Assembly (NCBI GenBank): GCA_030263635.1
Contig: SZPI01000001.1
Span: 1-64,000 of the forward strand
DNA: 64,000 nucleotides
Origin: Flexicrinis sp001567485
GTDB taxonomy: Bacteria > Chloroflexota > Anaerolineae > Aggregatilineales > Phototrophicaceae
Reading direction: 5' to 3'
Below are positions 25,154 to 33,169 of this stretch, piece by piece (position 1 is the stretch's first letter; each line of letters starts with the position of its first letter). Made by a program: the position numbers and the translations under genes. The notes below the pieces were generated by a model, which worked only from the letters and a program-made list of their open reading frames with translations, made no database searches and was not told the DNA's origin.

Positions 25154-25804
25154 ATGACACTCAAGCGAGTAATCTTCGTCCGTCCCGGTGAAACCGACTG
25201 GAACAACCTCGAACGTTGGCAGGGTTGGCTCGATACGCCGATCAACGCGCATGGGCAGCAGCAGGTCAAGAAGCTTGCGACGTTGATGCGTAACATCGGG
25301 GTTGCACGGCTGCATACCAGCGATCTGCGTCGTGCGCGTCAAACAGCCGAGGTGATTGGCCGTATGTGCGGCGTCACACCGATTTCTGATCCGCGCCTGC
25401 GTGAACGGAATATCGGCCGCTGGCAGGGCATGAAGTTGGATGAGGTACGCGACTGGTTCCCCGATCAGTACGAGCGTTACACCAATGACCGGTACACGTT
25501 TCGGATTCCCGAAGGCGAGACGCTGGAAGAAGTCGGCGACCGCATGGAGGAGGCGTTCCGCGAGATCGTCGCTGAGGACGAGATCGAGACCCTCGCGGTC
25601 GTGACGCACACCGTTTCGATTCGCGTGCTGCTCCAGCGGTTGATTCCCGGCTTTGACGCCGAGGCCGCACGCCTCGGCAACAGTTCGGTGACGACGATTG
25701 AACCGAGCGGCGCGGGCTGGCGCATCGTGGTCGCTAACGATGTCTCGCATCTTGAGGGACTGGAAAGTCGCATCGCAGTAGAACTGGAGGATCACAATTC
25801 ATGA
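25154..25804 (+). CDS. Histidine phosphatase superfamily protein with RHG changed to RPG
   Basis: A 216-residue phosphoglycerate-mutase-like protein: VRPGETDWNNLERWQGWLD at the N-terminus, LHTSDLRRARQTAEVI, RLRERNIGRWQG and LAVVTHTVSIRVLL. The overall pattern is complete, but the nucleophilic His of the RHG motif is Pro (codon CCC at residue 11), so phosphohistidine catalysis should be lost. The second His (THT) and the arginines remain. It sits between trpE (19 bp) and trpG (ATGA overlap), so it is made with the Trp enzymes. A binding, regulatory or scaffolding role is possible; none is shown. Confidence 0.8.
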   Translation: MTLKRVIFVRPGETDWNNLERWQGWLDTPINAHGQQQVKKLATLMRNIGVARLHTSDLRRARQTAEVIGRMCGVTPISDPRLRERNIGRWQGMKLDEVRDWFPDQYERYTNDRYTFRIPEGETLEEVGDRMEEAFREIVAEDEIETLAVVTHTVSIRVLLQRLIPGFDAEAARLGNSSVTTIEPSGAGWRIVVANDVSHLEGLESRIAVELEDHNS

Positions 25805-26379
25805 TTCTCGTGATCGATAACTACGACAGCTTTACCTACAACCTCGTGCAGTATCTCGGTGAGTTAGGCGGGGAGATTCACGTTGCGCGTAACGACGAAC
25901 TCACGCTGGATGAGATCGCGCAGCTCGACCCCAGCCATATCGTCATCTCGCCGGGGCCGGGGACGCCTGACGACGGCGGTGTCTCGCTGGCGGCGATCCG
26001 CATGTTCGGCGAGTCGCGGCCGGTTCTTGGAGTCTGCCTCGGGCATCAGTGCATCGGTCAGGCGTATGGTGGGATCGTGCATCGCGCCGGCAAGCTGATG
26101 CACGGCAAGACGAGCGCGATTCATCACAACGGACGCGGCCTGTTCGCCAACCTGCCCAATCCGTTCACGGCGACCCGCTATCACAGCCTCGTGGTGGATG
26201 AACGCACGCTGCCGGACTGTTTAGAGGTGACGGCCCGCACGGACGACGGCGTAATCATGGGCATGCAGCATAAGACCCTGCCGGTGTATGGGGTTCAGTT
26301 TCACCCGGAGAGCATCCTGACGACCGAGGGGCCGCGCATGCTCAAGAACTTCCTCGAACTTACTTCAGTGCTGGCATAG
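25801..26379 (+). CDS. trpG: Anthranilate synthase component II (glutamine amidotransferase)
   Basis: A class I glutamine amidotransferase of 192 residues supplying ammonia to TrpE. Motifs: ILVIDNYDSFTYNLVQYLGE, ISPGPGTPDDGG (oxyanion loop), nucleophile Cys in VLGVCLGHQCIGQ and the His-Glu pair in YGVQFHPESILT. In some bacteria the same subunit also serves aminodeoxychorismate synthase (pabA); no pabB is seen here. It overlaps the phosphatase-like gene by 4 bp, and trpS begins 10 bp after it. Confidence 0.96.
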   Translation: MILVIDNYDSFTYNLVQYLGELGGEIHVARNDELTLDEIAQLDPSHIVISPGPGTPDDGGVSLAAIRMFGESRPVLGVCLGHQCIGQAYGGIVHRAGKLMHGKTSAIHHNGRGLFANLPNPFTATRYHSLVVDERTLPDCLEVTARTDDGVIMGMQHKTLPVYGVQFHPESILTTEGPRMLKNFLELTSVLA

Positions 26380-26389
26380 GAGCGCGCAC

Positions 26390-27421
26390 GTGACACAACG
26401 TAAGAACAGCCTAACCGGGGTCAAGCCGTCGGGCACACCACACATCGGCAACTACCTCGGGGCGATTCAGCCCGCGCTGGAACTGAGCAAGACCTATAAG
26501 GCTCACTACTTCCTCGCCGACTATCACGCCCTGACCACGATGCGCGATCCGGCGGAATTTCGCCATGCCAATCACGAACTAGCCGCGACATGGCTGGCCT
26601 GCGGACTCGACCCCAACGATGTCGTGTTCTACCGCCAGTCCGACATTCCGGAAATCTTTGAACTGACGTGGATTCTGGCGTGCAACGCGCCGAAAGGGCT
26701 GCTCAACCGCGCCCACGCGTACAAGGCCGCGGCGGATGCCAACACAGAGGCGGGCCGACTCGTCGACGACGGCATCAACATGGGCCTGTACAACTATCCG
26801 GTGTTGATGGCCGCCGATATCCTGATCGCTGACACTGATCTCGTGCCGGTCGGGCAGGATCAAAAGCAGCATATCGAGATCACGCGCGACCTCGCTATCG
26901 CCTTCAATGCGATCTACGGCGATACGTTGGTGCTGCCGGACGGCCTCATCAGCGAAGAAGTGGCGACGATCACCGGCCTCGACGGGCGTAAAATGAGCAA
27001 GAGCTACGGCAACGTGATCCCGTTGTTCGCGCCGCCTAACGAACTGCGCAAGACCGTGATGCGGATCGTCACCGACTCGCGCCGGCCCGAAGACCCGAAA
27101 GACCCGGATCAGGACAACATTTACGCGATCTACAAGCATTTCGCCACGCCGGAGCGCCTTACGGAAGTGCGTGAGCTGTACCTCAACGGGGGGCTGGCCT
27201 ACGGCAAGATGAAGGCCGAACTGTTCGAGGTGTTGGACGCATATCTCAGCCCGATGCGCGCCAAGTACGATGCGTTGATGGCGGACACCGTTCAAATCGA
27301 CACGATCTTGGCTGAAGGCGCGGTCAAGATGCGCGAGATCGCTGCAAGAGTCATCGACCGCGTGCGCATGGCAATCGGCAAGACAACGGTTGCTGGTGCG
27401 GAGAAGGTAGGGGGGAAGTAA
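26390..27421 (+). CDS. trpS: Tryptophan--tRNA ligase
   Basis: A class I aminoacyl-tRNA synthetase, 343 residues, charging tRNA-Trp. The HIGH-type motif is TPHIGNYLGAI; the KMSKS motif is GRKMSKSYGN. The start is GTG 26390 with GGAG about 7 nt upstream. Its location inside the biosynthetic operon means that the T-box, which reads uncharged tRNA-Trp, controls both tryptophan supply and its charging enzyme. The stop codon overlaps the trpD start by one base (TAATG). Confidence 0.96.
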   Translation: MTQRKNSLTGVKPSGTPHIGNYLGAIQPALELSKTYKAHYFLADYHALTTMRDPAEFRHANHELAATWLACGLDPNDVVFYRQSDIPEIFELTWILACNAPKGLLNRAHAYKAAADANTEAGRLVDDGINMGLYNYPVLMAADILIADTDLVPVGQDQKQHIEITRDLAIAFNAIYGDTLVLPDGLISEEVATITGLDGRKMSKSYGNVIPLFAPPNELRKTVMRIVTDSRRPEDPKDPDQDNIYAIYKHFATPERLTEVRELYLNGGLAYGKMKAELFEVLDAYLSPMRAKYDALMADTVQIDTILAEGAVKMREIAARVIDRVRMAIGKTTVAGAEKVGGK

Positions 27422-28470
27422 TGGAAACGCGATCACGAATGGACATTCAGCGTGCGATCGATGTGATTGGCCGGTTCGGTCATCTGAGTGTGGCCGACGC
27501 AGAGGCCGTGATGGATCAGATCATGCGTGGCGATGCGACCGAGGCCCAGATCGGCGCATATCTGATGGGCTTGCGCATGAAGGGTGAAACGCACGACGAA
27601 ATCACCGGCAGCGCGCAAGCGATGCGCGCCAACGCCTCGCACGTGCCGACCCGTCACAACAAGTTCGAACTGCTCGATACGTGCGGCACAGGCGGGGATC
27701 GCAGCGGCACGTTCAACATCAGCACGACAGTTGCGTTTGTGGCGGCGGGGGCAGGTGTGCCGGTCGCTAAACATGGCAATCGTGCGGCGTCCAGCAAATG
27801 TGGCAGCGCCGACGTGCTGGCCGAGCTGGGCGTCAACCTCGACCTCTCGCCTGAGGTTGTGGGCGCGGCGATCGACGAAGTCGGGATCGGCTTTCTCTTT
27901 GCGCCCAAACTGCACCCCGCCATGCGCTACGTTGTCGGGCCGCGCAAGCAGATGGGCCTGCGCACGATGTTCAACCTGCTCGGCCCGCTGACCAACCCCG
28001 CCGGCGCGCGCAATCAGCTGATGGGCGTGTTTGCGCCCGACCTGACTGAACTGCTGGCGACCGTGCTCGGCATGTTGGGCAGCCGTTCGGCGATGGTCGT
28101 CTCCGGCTACGGCGGTGTCGATGAGCTGACGACCACCGGCCCGAACCGCGTGAGCCATTTTGTCGATGGTGAGGTGAAATCTTACGAGCTTGACCCGTTG
28201 AAGATCGGATTTCGGGCTGCTTCGATCAACGAACTTCTGGGAGGGGATGCACCGGAGAACGCCCGCATTCTACGCGGGATTCTCGCTGGCAAGATACACG
28301 ACGCCAAGCGCGAGGTCGTCCTGCTCAACACGGCGGCGGCGCTCGCTGCGGCCGGCAAGGTAAGCGATCTTCTGGACGGTGTCGAGATGGCGACGCGCTC
28401 GATCGACAGCGGCGCGGCATTGGGCAAGCTGGACGCGCTGATTGAGTTCTCACGGTCGGAATCGGCATGA
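27421..28470 (+). CDS. trpD: Anthranilate phosphoribosyltransferase
   Basis: Joins anthranilate and PRPP to phosphoribosyl-anthranilate. The 349-residue product has the family motifs LLDTCGTGGDRSGTFNIST (PRPP loop), KHGNRAASSKCGSADVLAEL, FLFAPKLHPAMRYV and RTMFNLLGPLTNPA. The ATG at 27421 is used; an internal ATG at 27439 (MDIQRAIDVIG) would also fit the family's start. It is not fused to TrpG, unlike the enterobacterial enzyme. It overlaps trpC by 4 bp. Confidence 0.96.
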   Translation: METRSRMDIQRAIDVIGRFGHLSVADAEAVMDQIMRGDATEAQIGAYLMGLRMKGETHDEITGSAQAMRANASHVPTRHNKFELLDTCGTGGDRSGTFNISTTVAFVAAGAGVPVAKHGNRAASSKCGSADVLAELGVNLDLSPEVVGAAIDEVGIGFLFAPKLHPAMRYVVGPRKQMGLRTMFNLLGPLTNPAGARNQLMGVFAPDLTELLATVLGMLGSRSAMVVSGYGGVDELTTTGPNRVSHFVDGEVKSYELDPLKIGFRAASINELLGGDAPENARILRGILAGKIHDAKREVVLLNTAAALAAAGKVSDLLDGVEMATRSIDSGAALGKLDALIEFSRSESA

Positions 28471-29279
28471 CGCGGTTCGTTACGACGGACTCGGTGCTGG
28501 ACAAGATCCTCGCGCATAAGGTGGACGAGATCGACTCGATGCGCCACCGCGCGGCGGAGCTTCGCCGTGCTGCTGAAGATGCACCGGCCCCGCCCGCGTT
28601 TGCGGCGGCGCTGCGCAAGCCGACTGTCGCGCTGATCGCCGAGGTCAAGCGTGCGTCCCCGTCGAAAGGGGTGTTGATCGCCGATTTCGACGCGGTGCGC
28701 ATCGCCCGCGAGTACGAGGCGAACGGCGCGTCGGCGGTCTCGGTGCTGGCTGACGAGCGCTTCTTCATGGGCAGCCCGGATCTCGTGCGCGACGTCGCCA
28801 CGGCGATCACGCTGCCCGTGCTGTTCAAGGAGTTCGTGATCGATCCGCTGCAAGTCGAACTGGCTCGATCGCTTGGCGCGAGCGCCGTGCTGCTCATTGC
28901 GGCGGCGCTTGACGACGTGCAGCTTCGCGATCTGTCGGCACGCATCGCCGCGCTCGGCATGGACGCGCTGGTCGAAGTGCACGACGAGCGAGAGCTGGAA
29001 CGCGTGCTGCGGATGGGCGCGCGGGTCGTCGGGGTCAACAACCGCGACTTGAAAACGTTCCGCGAGGACTTATCGGTAACGGAACGCCTCGCGGCGGGGC
29101 TGGATCAAGGAATCGTGCTGGTGGCGGAGAGCGCGATCCGCAGCCCGGTCGACGTCGCACGCATGGCGCGCGCCGGAGCATCCGCCGTGCTCGTCGGGGA
29201 AGGCCTTATCAAGGCCGTAGACCGTCCGGCCAGCGTGCGTCAATACGCCAGCATAGCGCGTCCGGAGAATGCGTCATGA
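28467..29279 (+). CDS. trpC: Indole-3-glycerol phosphate synthase
   Basis: A TIM-barrel enzyme, 270 residues, closing CdRP to indole-3-glycerol phosphate. Seen: ALIAEVKRASPSKGVL (catalytic Lys), SVLADERFFMGS, LPVLFKEFVIDPLQV (catalytic Lys), ALVEVHDERELERVL, VGVNNRDLKTF and VAESAIRSPVDVARM. It is separate from trpF (not fused). Both ends overlap neighbours by ATGA, so the genes are translationally coupled. Confidence 0.96.
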   Translation: MTRFVTTDSVLDKILAHKVDEIDSMRHRAAELRRAAEDAPAPPAFAAALRKPTVALIAEVKRASPSKGVLIADFDAVRIAREYEANGASAVSVLADERFFMGSPDLVRDVATAITLPVLFKEFVIDPLQVELARSLGASAVLLIAAALDDVQLRDLSARIAALGMDALVEVHDERELERVLRMGARVVGVNNRDLKTFREDLSVTERLAAGLDQGIVLVAESAIRSPVDVARMARAGASAVLVGEGLIKAVDRPASVRQYASIARPENAS

Positions 29280-29935
29280 AGGTCAAGATCTGCGGGATCA
29301 CGACGCTGGCCGATGCGTTATTTGCCGCGCGAAGCGGGGCCGACATGATCGGGTTTAACTTCTGGCCGCGCTCCAAGCGATATATCGCGACGGCCGCTGC
29401 TGCCGAGCTGTGTGATCGGCTCCGGTCGGAGCTGGGCGACGGCTGCCCGGCGCTGATCGGCGTGTTCGTTAACGCGGTGGTCAGCGACATCTCGCGGGTG
29501 ATGGACGTCGTGGGCCTCGATTATGCGCAGCTTTCCGGCGACGAGTCGGACTCTGTTTTGCGCGAACTACGCGGGATCGCCTTCAAGGGTATCCGGCCGG
29601 CTGCGCTCGCGCAGGCCGAGGAGGACTACGCGTACTTCGCGCCGGTTATGCCTGAGGATACGCACATGCCGTCGCTGCTTCTCGACGCGTCGGTCAGCGG
29701 GCAGTACGGCGGCACGGGCCGGACGGCGGCCGATGAGATCGTAACGTGGCTGGTCGAGAAAACACCGCGCTTGCTGTTGGCGGGCGGATTGACGCCGGTC
29801 AACGTCGCGGAACGGATACAGACCTTTCGGCCGTGGGGCGTTGATGTCGCCAGCGGAGTAGAAGGCGATCAGCCGGGGATCAAGGATGCGCATAAGGTGG
29901 CTGCATTCATCGCGGCGGCACACGGCGCGGCGTAA
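29276..29935 (+). CDS. trpF: Phosphoribosylanthranilate isomerase
   Basis: Amadori isomerisation of phosphoribosyl-anthranilate to CdRP, before TrpC in the pathway. 219 residues, TIM barrel. The start VKICGITTLADAL carries the catalytic Cys; phosphate-binding and C-terminal motifs are MIGFNFWPRSKRY, LLDASVSGQYGGTGRT (catalytic Asp region), RLLLAGGLTPVNV and GVDVASGVEG. It overlaps trpC by 4 bp. Confidence 0.95.
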   Translation: MKVKICGITTLADALFAARSGADMIGFNFWPRSKRYIATAAAAELCDRLRSELGDGCPALIGVFVNAVVSDISRVMDVVGLDYAQLSGDESDSVLRELRGIAFKGIRPAALAQAEEDYAYFAPVMPEDTHMPSLLLDASVSGQYGGTGRTAADEIVTWLVEKTPRLLLAGGLTPVNVAERIQTFRPWGVDVASGVEGDQPGIKDAHKVAAFIAAAHGAA

Positions 29936-29968
29936 ATGGATCAAGCAAGGCGTTAGGAGCAGGTGAGC

Positions 29969-31189
29969 ATGGATCAGTACATCAAGACCGGGCTGGCGGA
30001 TGTGCCTGATGAGCGCGGCTACTTCGGTGAATTCGGCGGGCGTTTCGTGCCGGAAACGCTGGTTCCGGCGTTGGACGAGCTTGTCGCGGCTTATCACGAT
30101 GCGATCTCCGACCCGGCTTTTCACGCAGAGCTGGCCGAACTTCAGCGCACGTATGTCGGCCGGCCCACGCCCGTGACCTATGCGCGCCGATTGAGCGAAC
30201 AGTTGGGCGGCGCGCAGATTTACCTGAAGCGCGAGGACTTGGCGCATACGGGCGCGCACAAGATCAATAACGCGCTCGGCCAAGCGCTGCTCGCTCGCCG
30301 GATGGGCAAGAAGCGAGTGGTGGCGGAGACGGGCGCGGGCCAGCATGGGGTCGCCAGCGCAACAGTGAGCGCCCTGCTCGGCCTCGACTGCCACGTGTAT
30401 ATGGGCAGCGTCGATATCGCGCGGCAGGAGCCGAACGTCTTTCGTATGAAGTTGTTGGGGGCCGAGGTCATTCCGGTCGAGAGCGGCACGAAGACGCTCA
30501 AGGACGCCATCAACGAGGCGCTGCGCGATTGGGTGACCAACGTGCGCACGACGTTCTATCTGCTCGGGTCGGCGCTTGGCCCACACCCGTATCCGATGAT
30601 CGTCCGTGACTTCCAGAGTGTCATCGGGCATGAGGCGCGCACGCAGATGCTCGAAATGACCGGCAGGCTGCCTGACGTGTGTATCGCGTGCGTCGGCGGG
30701 GGCAGCAACGCGATCGGCCTGTTTCATGCGTTCCGCGATGATGATGTCGAGTTCATCGGCGTCGAGGCGGGTGGCTACGGGATCGCAAGCGGTCAGCACG
30801 CGGCACGCTTCGCCGATCCGGCCATCGGGCGGCCGGGCGTCCTGCAAGGCACGCGCTCGTATGTGCTCCAGTCGCCGCACGGGCAGATCTTGAACACGCA
30901 CAGCATTTCAGCCGGCCTCGATTACGCGTCGGTGGGGCCGGAACACGCCTATCTACGTGAGATTGAGCGCGCATTCTACACCTACGCTACCGATGAGGAG
31001 GCGCTTGCGGCGCTGCAAATCCTGAGCCGGACGGAAGGCATCATCCCGGCGCTGGAGAGCGCGCATGGGCTGGCCGAGGCGATCAAGCGTGCGCCGTCGA
31101 TGCCGCGCGACAGCATCATGCTCGTCAACCTGAGCGGGCGCGGCGATAAAGACCTCAACACCGTCATGTCCGCGTTGGAGATCGACTAG
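29969..31189 (+). CDS. trpB: Tryptophan synthase beta chain
   Basis: A PLP enzyme that condenses indole with serine. 406 residues from ATG 29969, chosen because AGGAG is 9 nt upstream; an in-frame GTG at 29963 is too close to it. Motifs: YFGEFGGRFVPETLVPALDE, the PLP Lys in HTGAHKINNALGQALLA, AETGAGQHGVASA, IACVGGGSNAIGLFHAF and LVNLSGRGDKDLNTV. This is the standard TrpB1 type with an adjacent trpA, separated only by a Nudix gene. Confidence 0.97.
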   Translation: MDQYIKTGLADVPDERGYFGEFGGRFVPETLVPALDELVAAYHDAISDPAFHAELAELQRTYVGRPTPVTYARRLSEQLGGAQIYLKREDLAHTGAHKINNALGQALLARRMGKKRVVAETGAGQHGVASATVSALLGLDCHVYMGSVDIARQEPNVFRMKLLGAEVIPVESGTKTLKDAINEALRDWVTNVRTTFYLLGSALGPHPYPMIVRDFQSVIGHEARTQMLEMTGRLPDVCIACVGGGSNAIGLFHAFRDDDVEFIGVEAGGYGIASGQHAARFADPAIGRPGVLQGTRSYVLQSPHGQILNTHSISAGLDYASVGPEHAYLREIERAFYTYATDEEALAALQILSRTEGIIPALESAHGLAEAIKRAPSMPRDSIMLVNLSGRGDKDLNTVMSALEID

Positions 31190-31190
31190 C

Positions 31191-31634
31191 ATGATCATCC
31201 TCAACGCTGCGTCTGCGCTGCTCGTCGATGCCGGGGGGCGTGTGCTGCTCCAGCAGCGCGATGACGCGCCGGATCTGGCGTTCGCCGGGATGTGGACGTT
31301 TTTCGGAGGCGCGGTCGAGGCGGGTGAGACGCACGAACAGGCCGTCTACCGCGAAGTCGCTGAGGAACTGGGCTGGCGTGACCCGAAGCTCGTCTATTGG
31401 ACAACACAGGTGCGCCCGCACGTCGCCGCGCCGGACACGCACGCCGTTCACAATCATATCTACGTTGGACGGCTGACCGTATCGCCGAACGACTTGACGC
31501 TGGGTGAAGGGCAGGCGATGGCGCTTTTTGATGCCGCCGCCGTTGGGACGATGGAACTCGCCTTCTGGCAGCATGAGCCGCTGCGCCGTTTCTTTCGTGA
31601 ATATGCCGCTGGCACGTTGGAGATACCCGAATGA
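31191..31634 (+). CDS. Nudix hydrolase inside the trp operon
   Basis: A 147-residue protein with a full Nudix box, GGAVEAGETHEQAVYREVAEELGW, allowing pyrophosphate hydrolysis of a nucleoside-diphosphate-linked compound with Mg2+. It starts 1 bp after trpB and overlaps trpA by 4 bp, so it is co-translated with the synthase subunits. The substrate is unknown; a metabolite-repair role for the PRPP or nucleotide-linked intermediates is only a guess from position. Confidence 0.85.
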   Translation: MIILNAASALLVDAGGRVLLQQRDDAPDLAFAGMWTFFGGAVEAGETHEQAVYREVAEELGWRDPKLVYWTTQVRPHVAAPDTHAVHNHIYVGRLTVSPNDLTLGEGQAMALFDAAAVGTMELAFWQHEPLRRFFREYAAGTLEIPE

Positions 31635-32434
31635 CTACAGTACCACGCGAAGCCACCGGAACTGCTGCGGTTGCCGCGATGTTCGAACGCGCGCGCAGTG
31701 AAGAACGCGCGGCTTTTCTTCCGTTTGTGATGCTTGGCTATCCAACGCTTGCGGAGTCTATCGAGACGGTTTCGCGGATCGCCGCGCTGGGGGTCGACGG
31801 GTTCGAGATCGGCGTGCCGTTCAGCGATCCGGTCGCCGACGGCCCGACGATTCAGCATGCGTCGCAAGTGGCGCTGGAAAACGGCGTGACGGTCGAGACC
31901 GGGCTTCAGGCGATCCGCGAGCTGCGCGCGCGCGGCGTCGGTCAGCCGATGCTGCTGTTCAGCTACCTGAACCCGCTGTTGGCATACGGGCACAAGTTCG
32001 CGCAGGATTTGGCGGAGGCCGGCGCTGACGGGCTGATCTGCCCCGACCTGCCGCCGGAAGAAGCCGCGCTGCTGACGGGTATGCGCGAGCACCATCTTGC
32101 GCAGCCGTTCTTCCTCGCGCCGACCAGCAGCGACGGCCGGATTGCAGCCGTGGCAGAGGCCGCCCGTGGGTTTATCTATGTCGTCAGCGTGACCGGCATC
32201 ACCGGCGCGCGCAGCGACCTGCCGCCGGAGTTGAGCGACTACATCGGCCGTATTCGCGCGCGCACATCGACCCCGCTGGTGCTCGGCTTCGGCATCAGCA
32301 CGCCGGAACAGGTGCGCACGCTCCACGGTTTGCTTGACGGCTACATCGTCGCCAGCGCGCTGATCCGCAAGGCGTCGGAAGGCCTGGACTCGGTGATCGG
32401 TCTCGCTCAGGCGCTCAACGATGTGCGCCCGTGA
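31631..32434 (+). CDS. trpA: Tryptophan synthase alpha chain
   Basis: Cleaves indole-3-glycerol phosphate to indole, channelled to TrpB. 267 residues, TIM barrel: LPFVMLGYPTLAESIE, catalytic Glu in DGFEIGVPFSDPVADGP, catalytic Asp in GLICPDLPPEEA, the phosphate-binding FIYVVSVTGITGARSD and VLGFGISTPEQVR. It overlaps the Nudix gene by 4 bp. No terminator follows before the aro leader, so read-through from the trp promoter is possible. Confidence 0.96.
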   Translation: MTTVPREATGTAAVAAMFERARSEERAAFLPFVMLGYPTLAESIETVSRIAALGVDGFEIGVPFSDPVADGPTIQHASQVALENGVTVETGLQAIRELRARGVGQPMLLFSYLNPLLAYGHKFAQDLAEAGADGLICPDLPPEEAALLTGMREHHLAQPFFLAPTSSDGRIAAVAEAARGFIYVVSVTGITGARSDLPPELSDYIGRIRARTSTPLVLGFGISTPEQVRTLHGLLDGYIVASALIRKASEGLDSVIGLAQALNDVRP

Positions 32435-32486
32435 GGGAGAGACTTGTGCAAGGTGTACGGAATTTGAAGGAGGCTGCCCCAACTGA

Positions 32487-32515
32487 TTGACACGCCCCAT
32501 CCGCCGCGATAAGCT
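32487..32515 (+). promoter_or_regulatory. Promoter of the aro operon leader
   Basis: A consensus TTGACA (32487-32492) is followed 17 bp later by TAAGCT (32510-32515), or 15 bp later by GATAAG (32508-32513). The -10 is weak but the -35 is perfect. The transcript would start near 32520 and run through the leader ORF and attenuator. Confidence 0.55.
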
Positions 32516-32548
32516 CTGTGCCCATCGTTCGCCTGTGGGAATCCGCGC

Positions 32549-32647
32549 GTGTCGCACGAATCCTGCCGCACCTACGCCTTTTATTACTTTACGGGCCACA
32601 TAGGGGCAGGTTCGGCGTTGACCGCTGCGCGGAGGACGGCTCGCTAG
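32549..32647 (+). CDS. Putative aro leader peptide with Tyr/Phe codon run
   Basis: A 32-codon frame begins with GTG (GGGA 8-9 nt upstream) and stops at TAG 32645-32647. Codons 9-14 read Tyr-Ala-Phe-Tyr-Tyr-Phe (TAC GCC TTT TAT TAC TTT, 32573-32590), five aromatic codons in six. The hairpin CCTGCC (32562-32567) with GGCAGG (32605-32610) encloses them. It lies between a promoter and a strong terminator, ahead of aroH/aroF/tyrA. This is the classic layout for ribosome-mediated attenuation by Tyr and Phe. Start codon and translation are unproven; in the +1 frame the same bases read Leu-Arg-Leu-Leu-Leu-Leu-Tyr, a rival reading. Confidence 0.5.
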   Translation: MSHESCRTYAFYYFTGHIGAGSALTAARRTAR

Positions 32648-32670
32648 GAGCGAACGTACACCGGAATTGA

Positions 32671-32704
32671 AAGGCGCAGAGCACAACGCTCTGCGCCTTT
32701 TTTT
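32671..32704 (+). terminator. Attenuator terminator of the aro operon
   Basis: A perfect 10-bp stem, GGCGCAGAGC (32673-32682) with GCTCTGCGCC (32688-32697), encloses the loop ACAAC and is followed by seven T (32698-32704). The 5' arm can instead pair with upstream CTGCGC (32625-32630 with 32674-32679). That same upstream segment (GCGCGG, 32627-32632) can pair with CCGCGC (32543-32548). These mutually exclusive pairings are what an attenuator needs. It lies 45 bp before aroH, not behind a gene, so it acts as a leader terminator. Confidence 0.8.
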
Positions 32705-32749
32705 GCGGGTTGGAGGGGAATAGGCGATGTCTTGCTGGAGGGGATTCCT

Positions 32750-33169
32750 ATGATGGTGCGGGGTGTGCGTGGCGCAACGACGGTAGCGGAGAATCGCGCA
32801 GACGCGATCGTGGATGCCGCGGCCGAACTGCTGGCGCAGATGATCGAAGTGAACGGGATCATCGAAGATGAAGTGGCGAGTGTGATCTTCACCTCTACAC
32901 CGGATTTAGACGCGGGGTTCCCGGCGCCGGCGGGCCGCAAAGTCGGGTGGTCGCGGGTGGCGTTGCTCGGCATGCAGGAGTTGGCCGTGCCGGGAGGGAT
33001 TGAACGGACGGTGCGGATTTTGATCCATTGGAATACCGACAAGGGACTTGATGACATTGTCCACGTGTATCTGCATGGCGCGCAGGGGCTGAGGCCCGAC
33101 TTGGCACAGCGTCGGCAGATCCTGCAAGGCGAATCCGTAGGCAGAGATCGAGAAGGGGATCGATCATGA
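32750..33169 (+). CDS. aroH: Chorismate mutase, AroH type
   Basis: Rearranges chorismate to prephenate for Phe and Tyr. The ATG at 32750 (GGAGGGG 6-7 nt upstream) begins MMVRGVRGATTVAENRADAI, very like the monofunctional B. subtilis AroH (about 127 residues); here 139. Other matching segments are SVIFTSTPDLDAGFPA, the conserved Arg in VALLGMQELAVPGG, and VHVYLHGAQGLRPDL. First gene after the attenuator; overlaps aroF by 4 bp. Confidence 0.92.
   Translation: MMVRGVRGATTVAENRADAIVDAAAELLAQMIEVNGIIEDEVASVIFTSTPDLDAGFPAPAGRKVGWSRVALLGMQELAVPGGIERTVRILIHWNTDKGLDDIVHVYLHGAQGLRPDLAQRRQILQGESVGRDREGDRS

Noticed and set aside
25154..25804. Annotation as phosphoglycerate mutase
   Set aside because: The phosphohistidine residue is Pro and the length (216) and operon context do not fit a glycolytic enzyme.
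32520..32669. Alternative leader frame with Leu-Arg-Leu-Leu-Leu-Leu-Tyr
   Set aside because: It is the +1 reading of the same bases. Leucine control of aromatic genes makes less sense, but it is kept as a rival to the Tyr/Phe frame.
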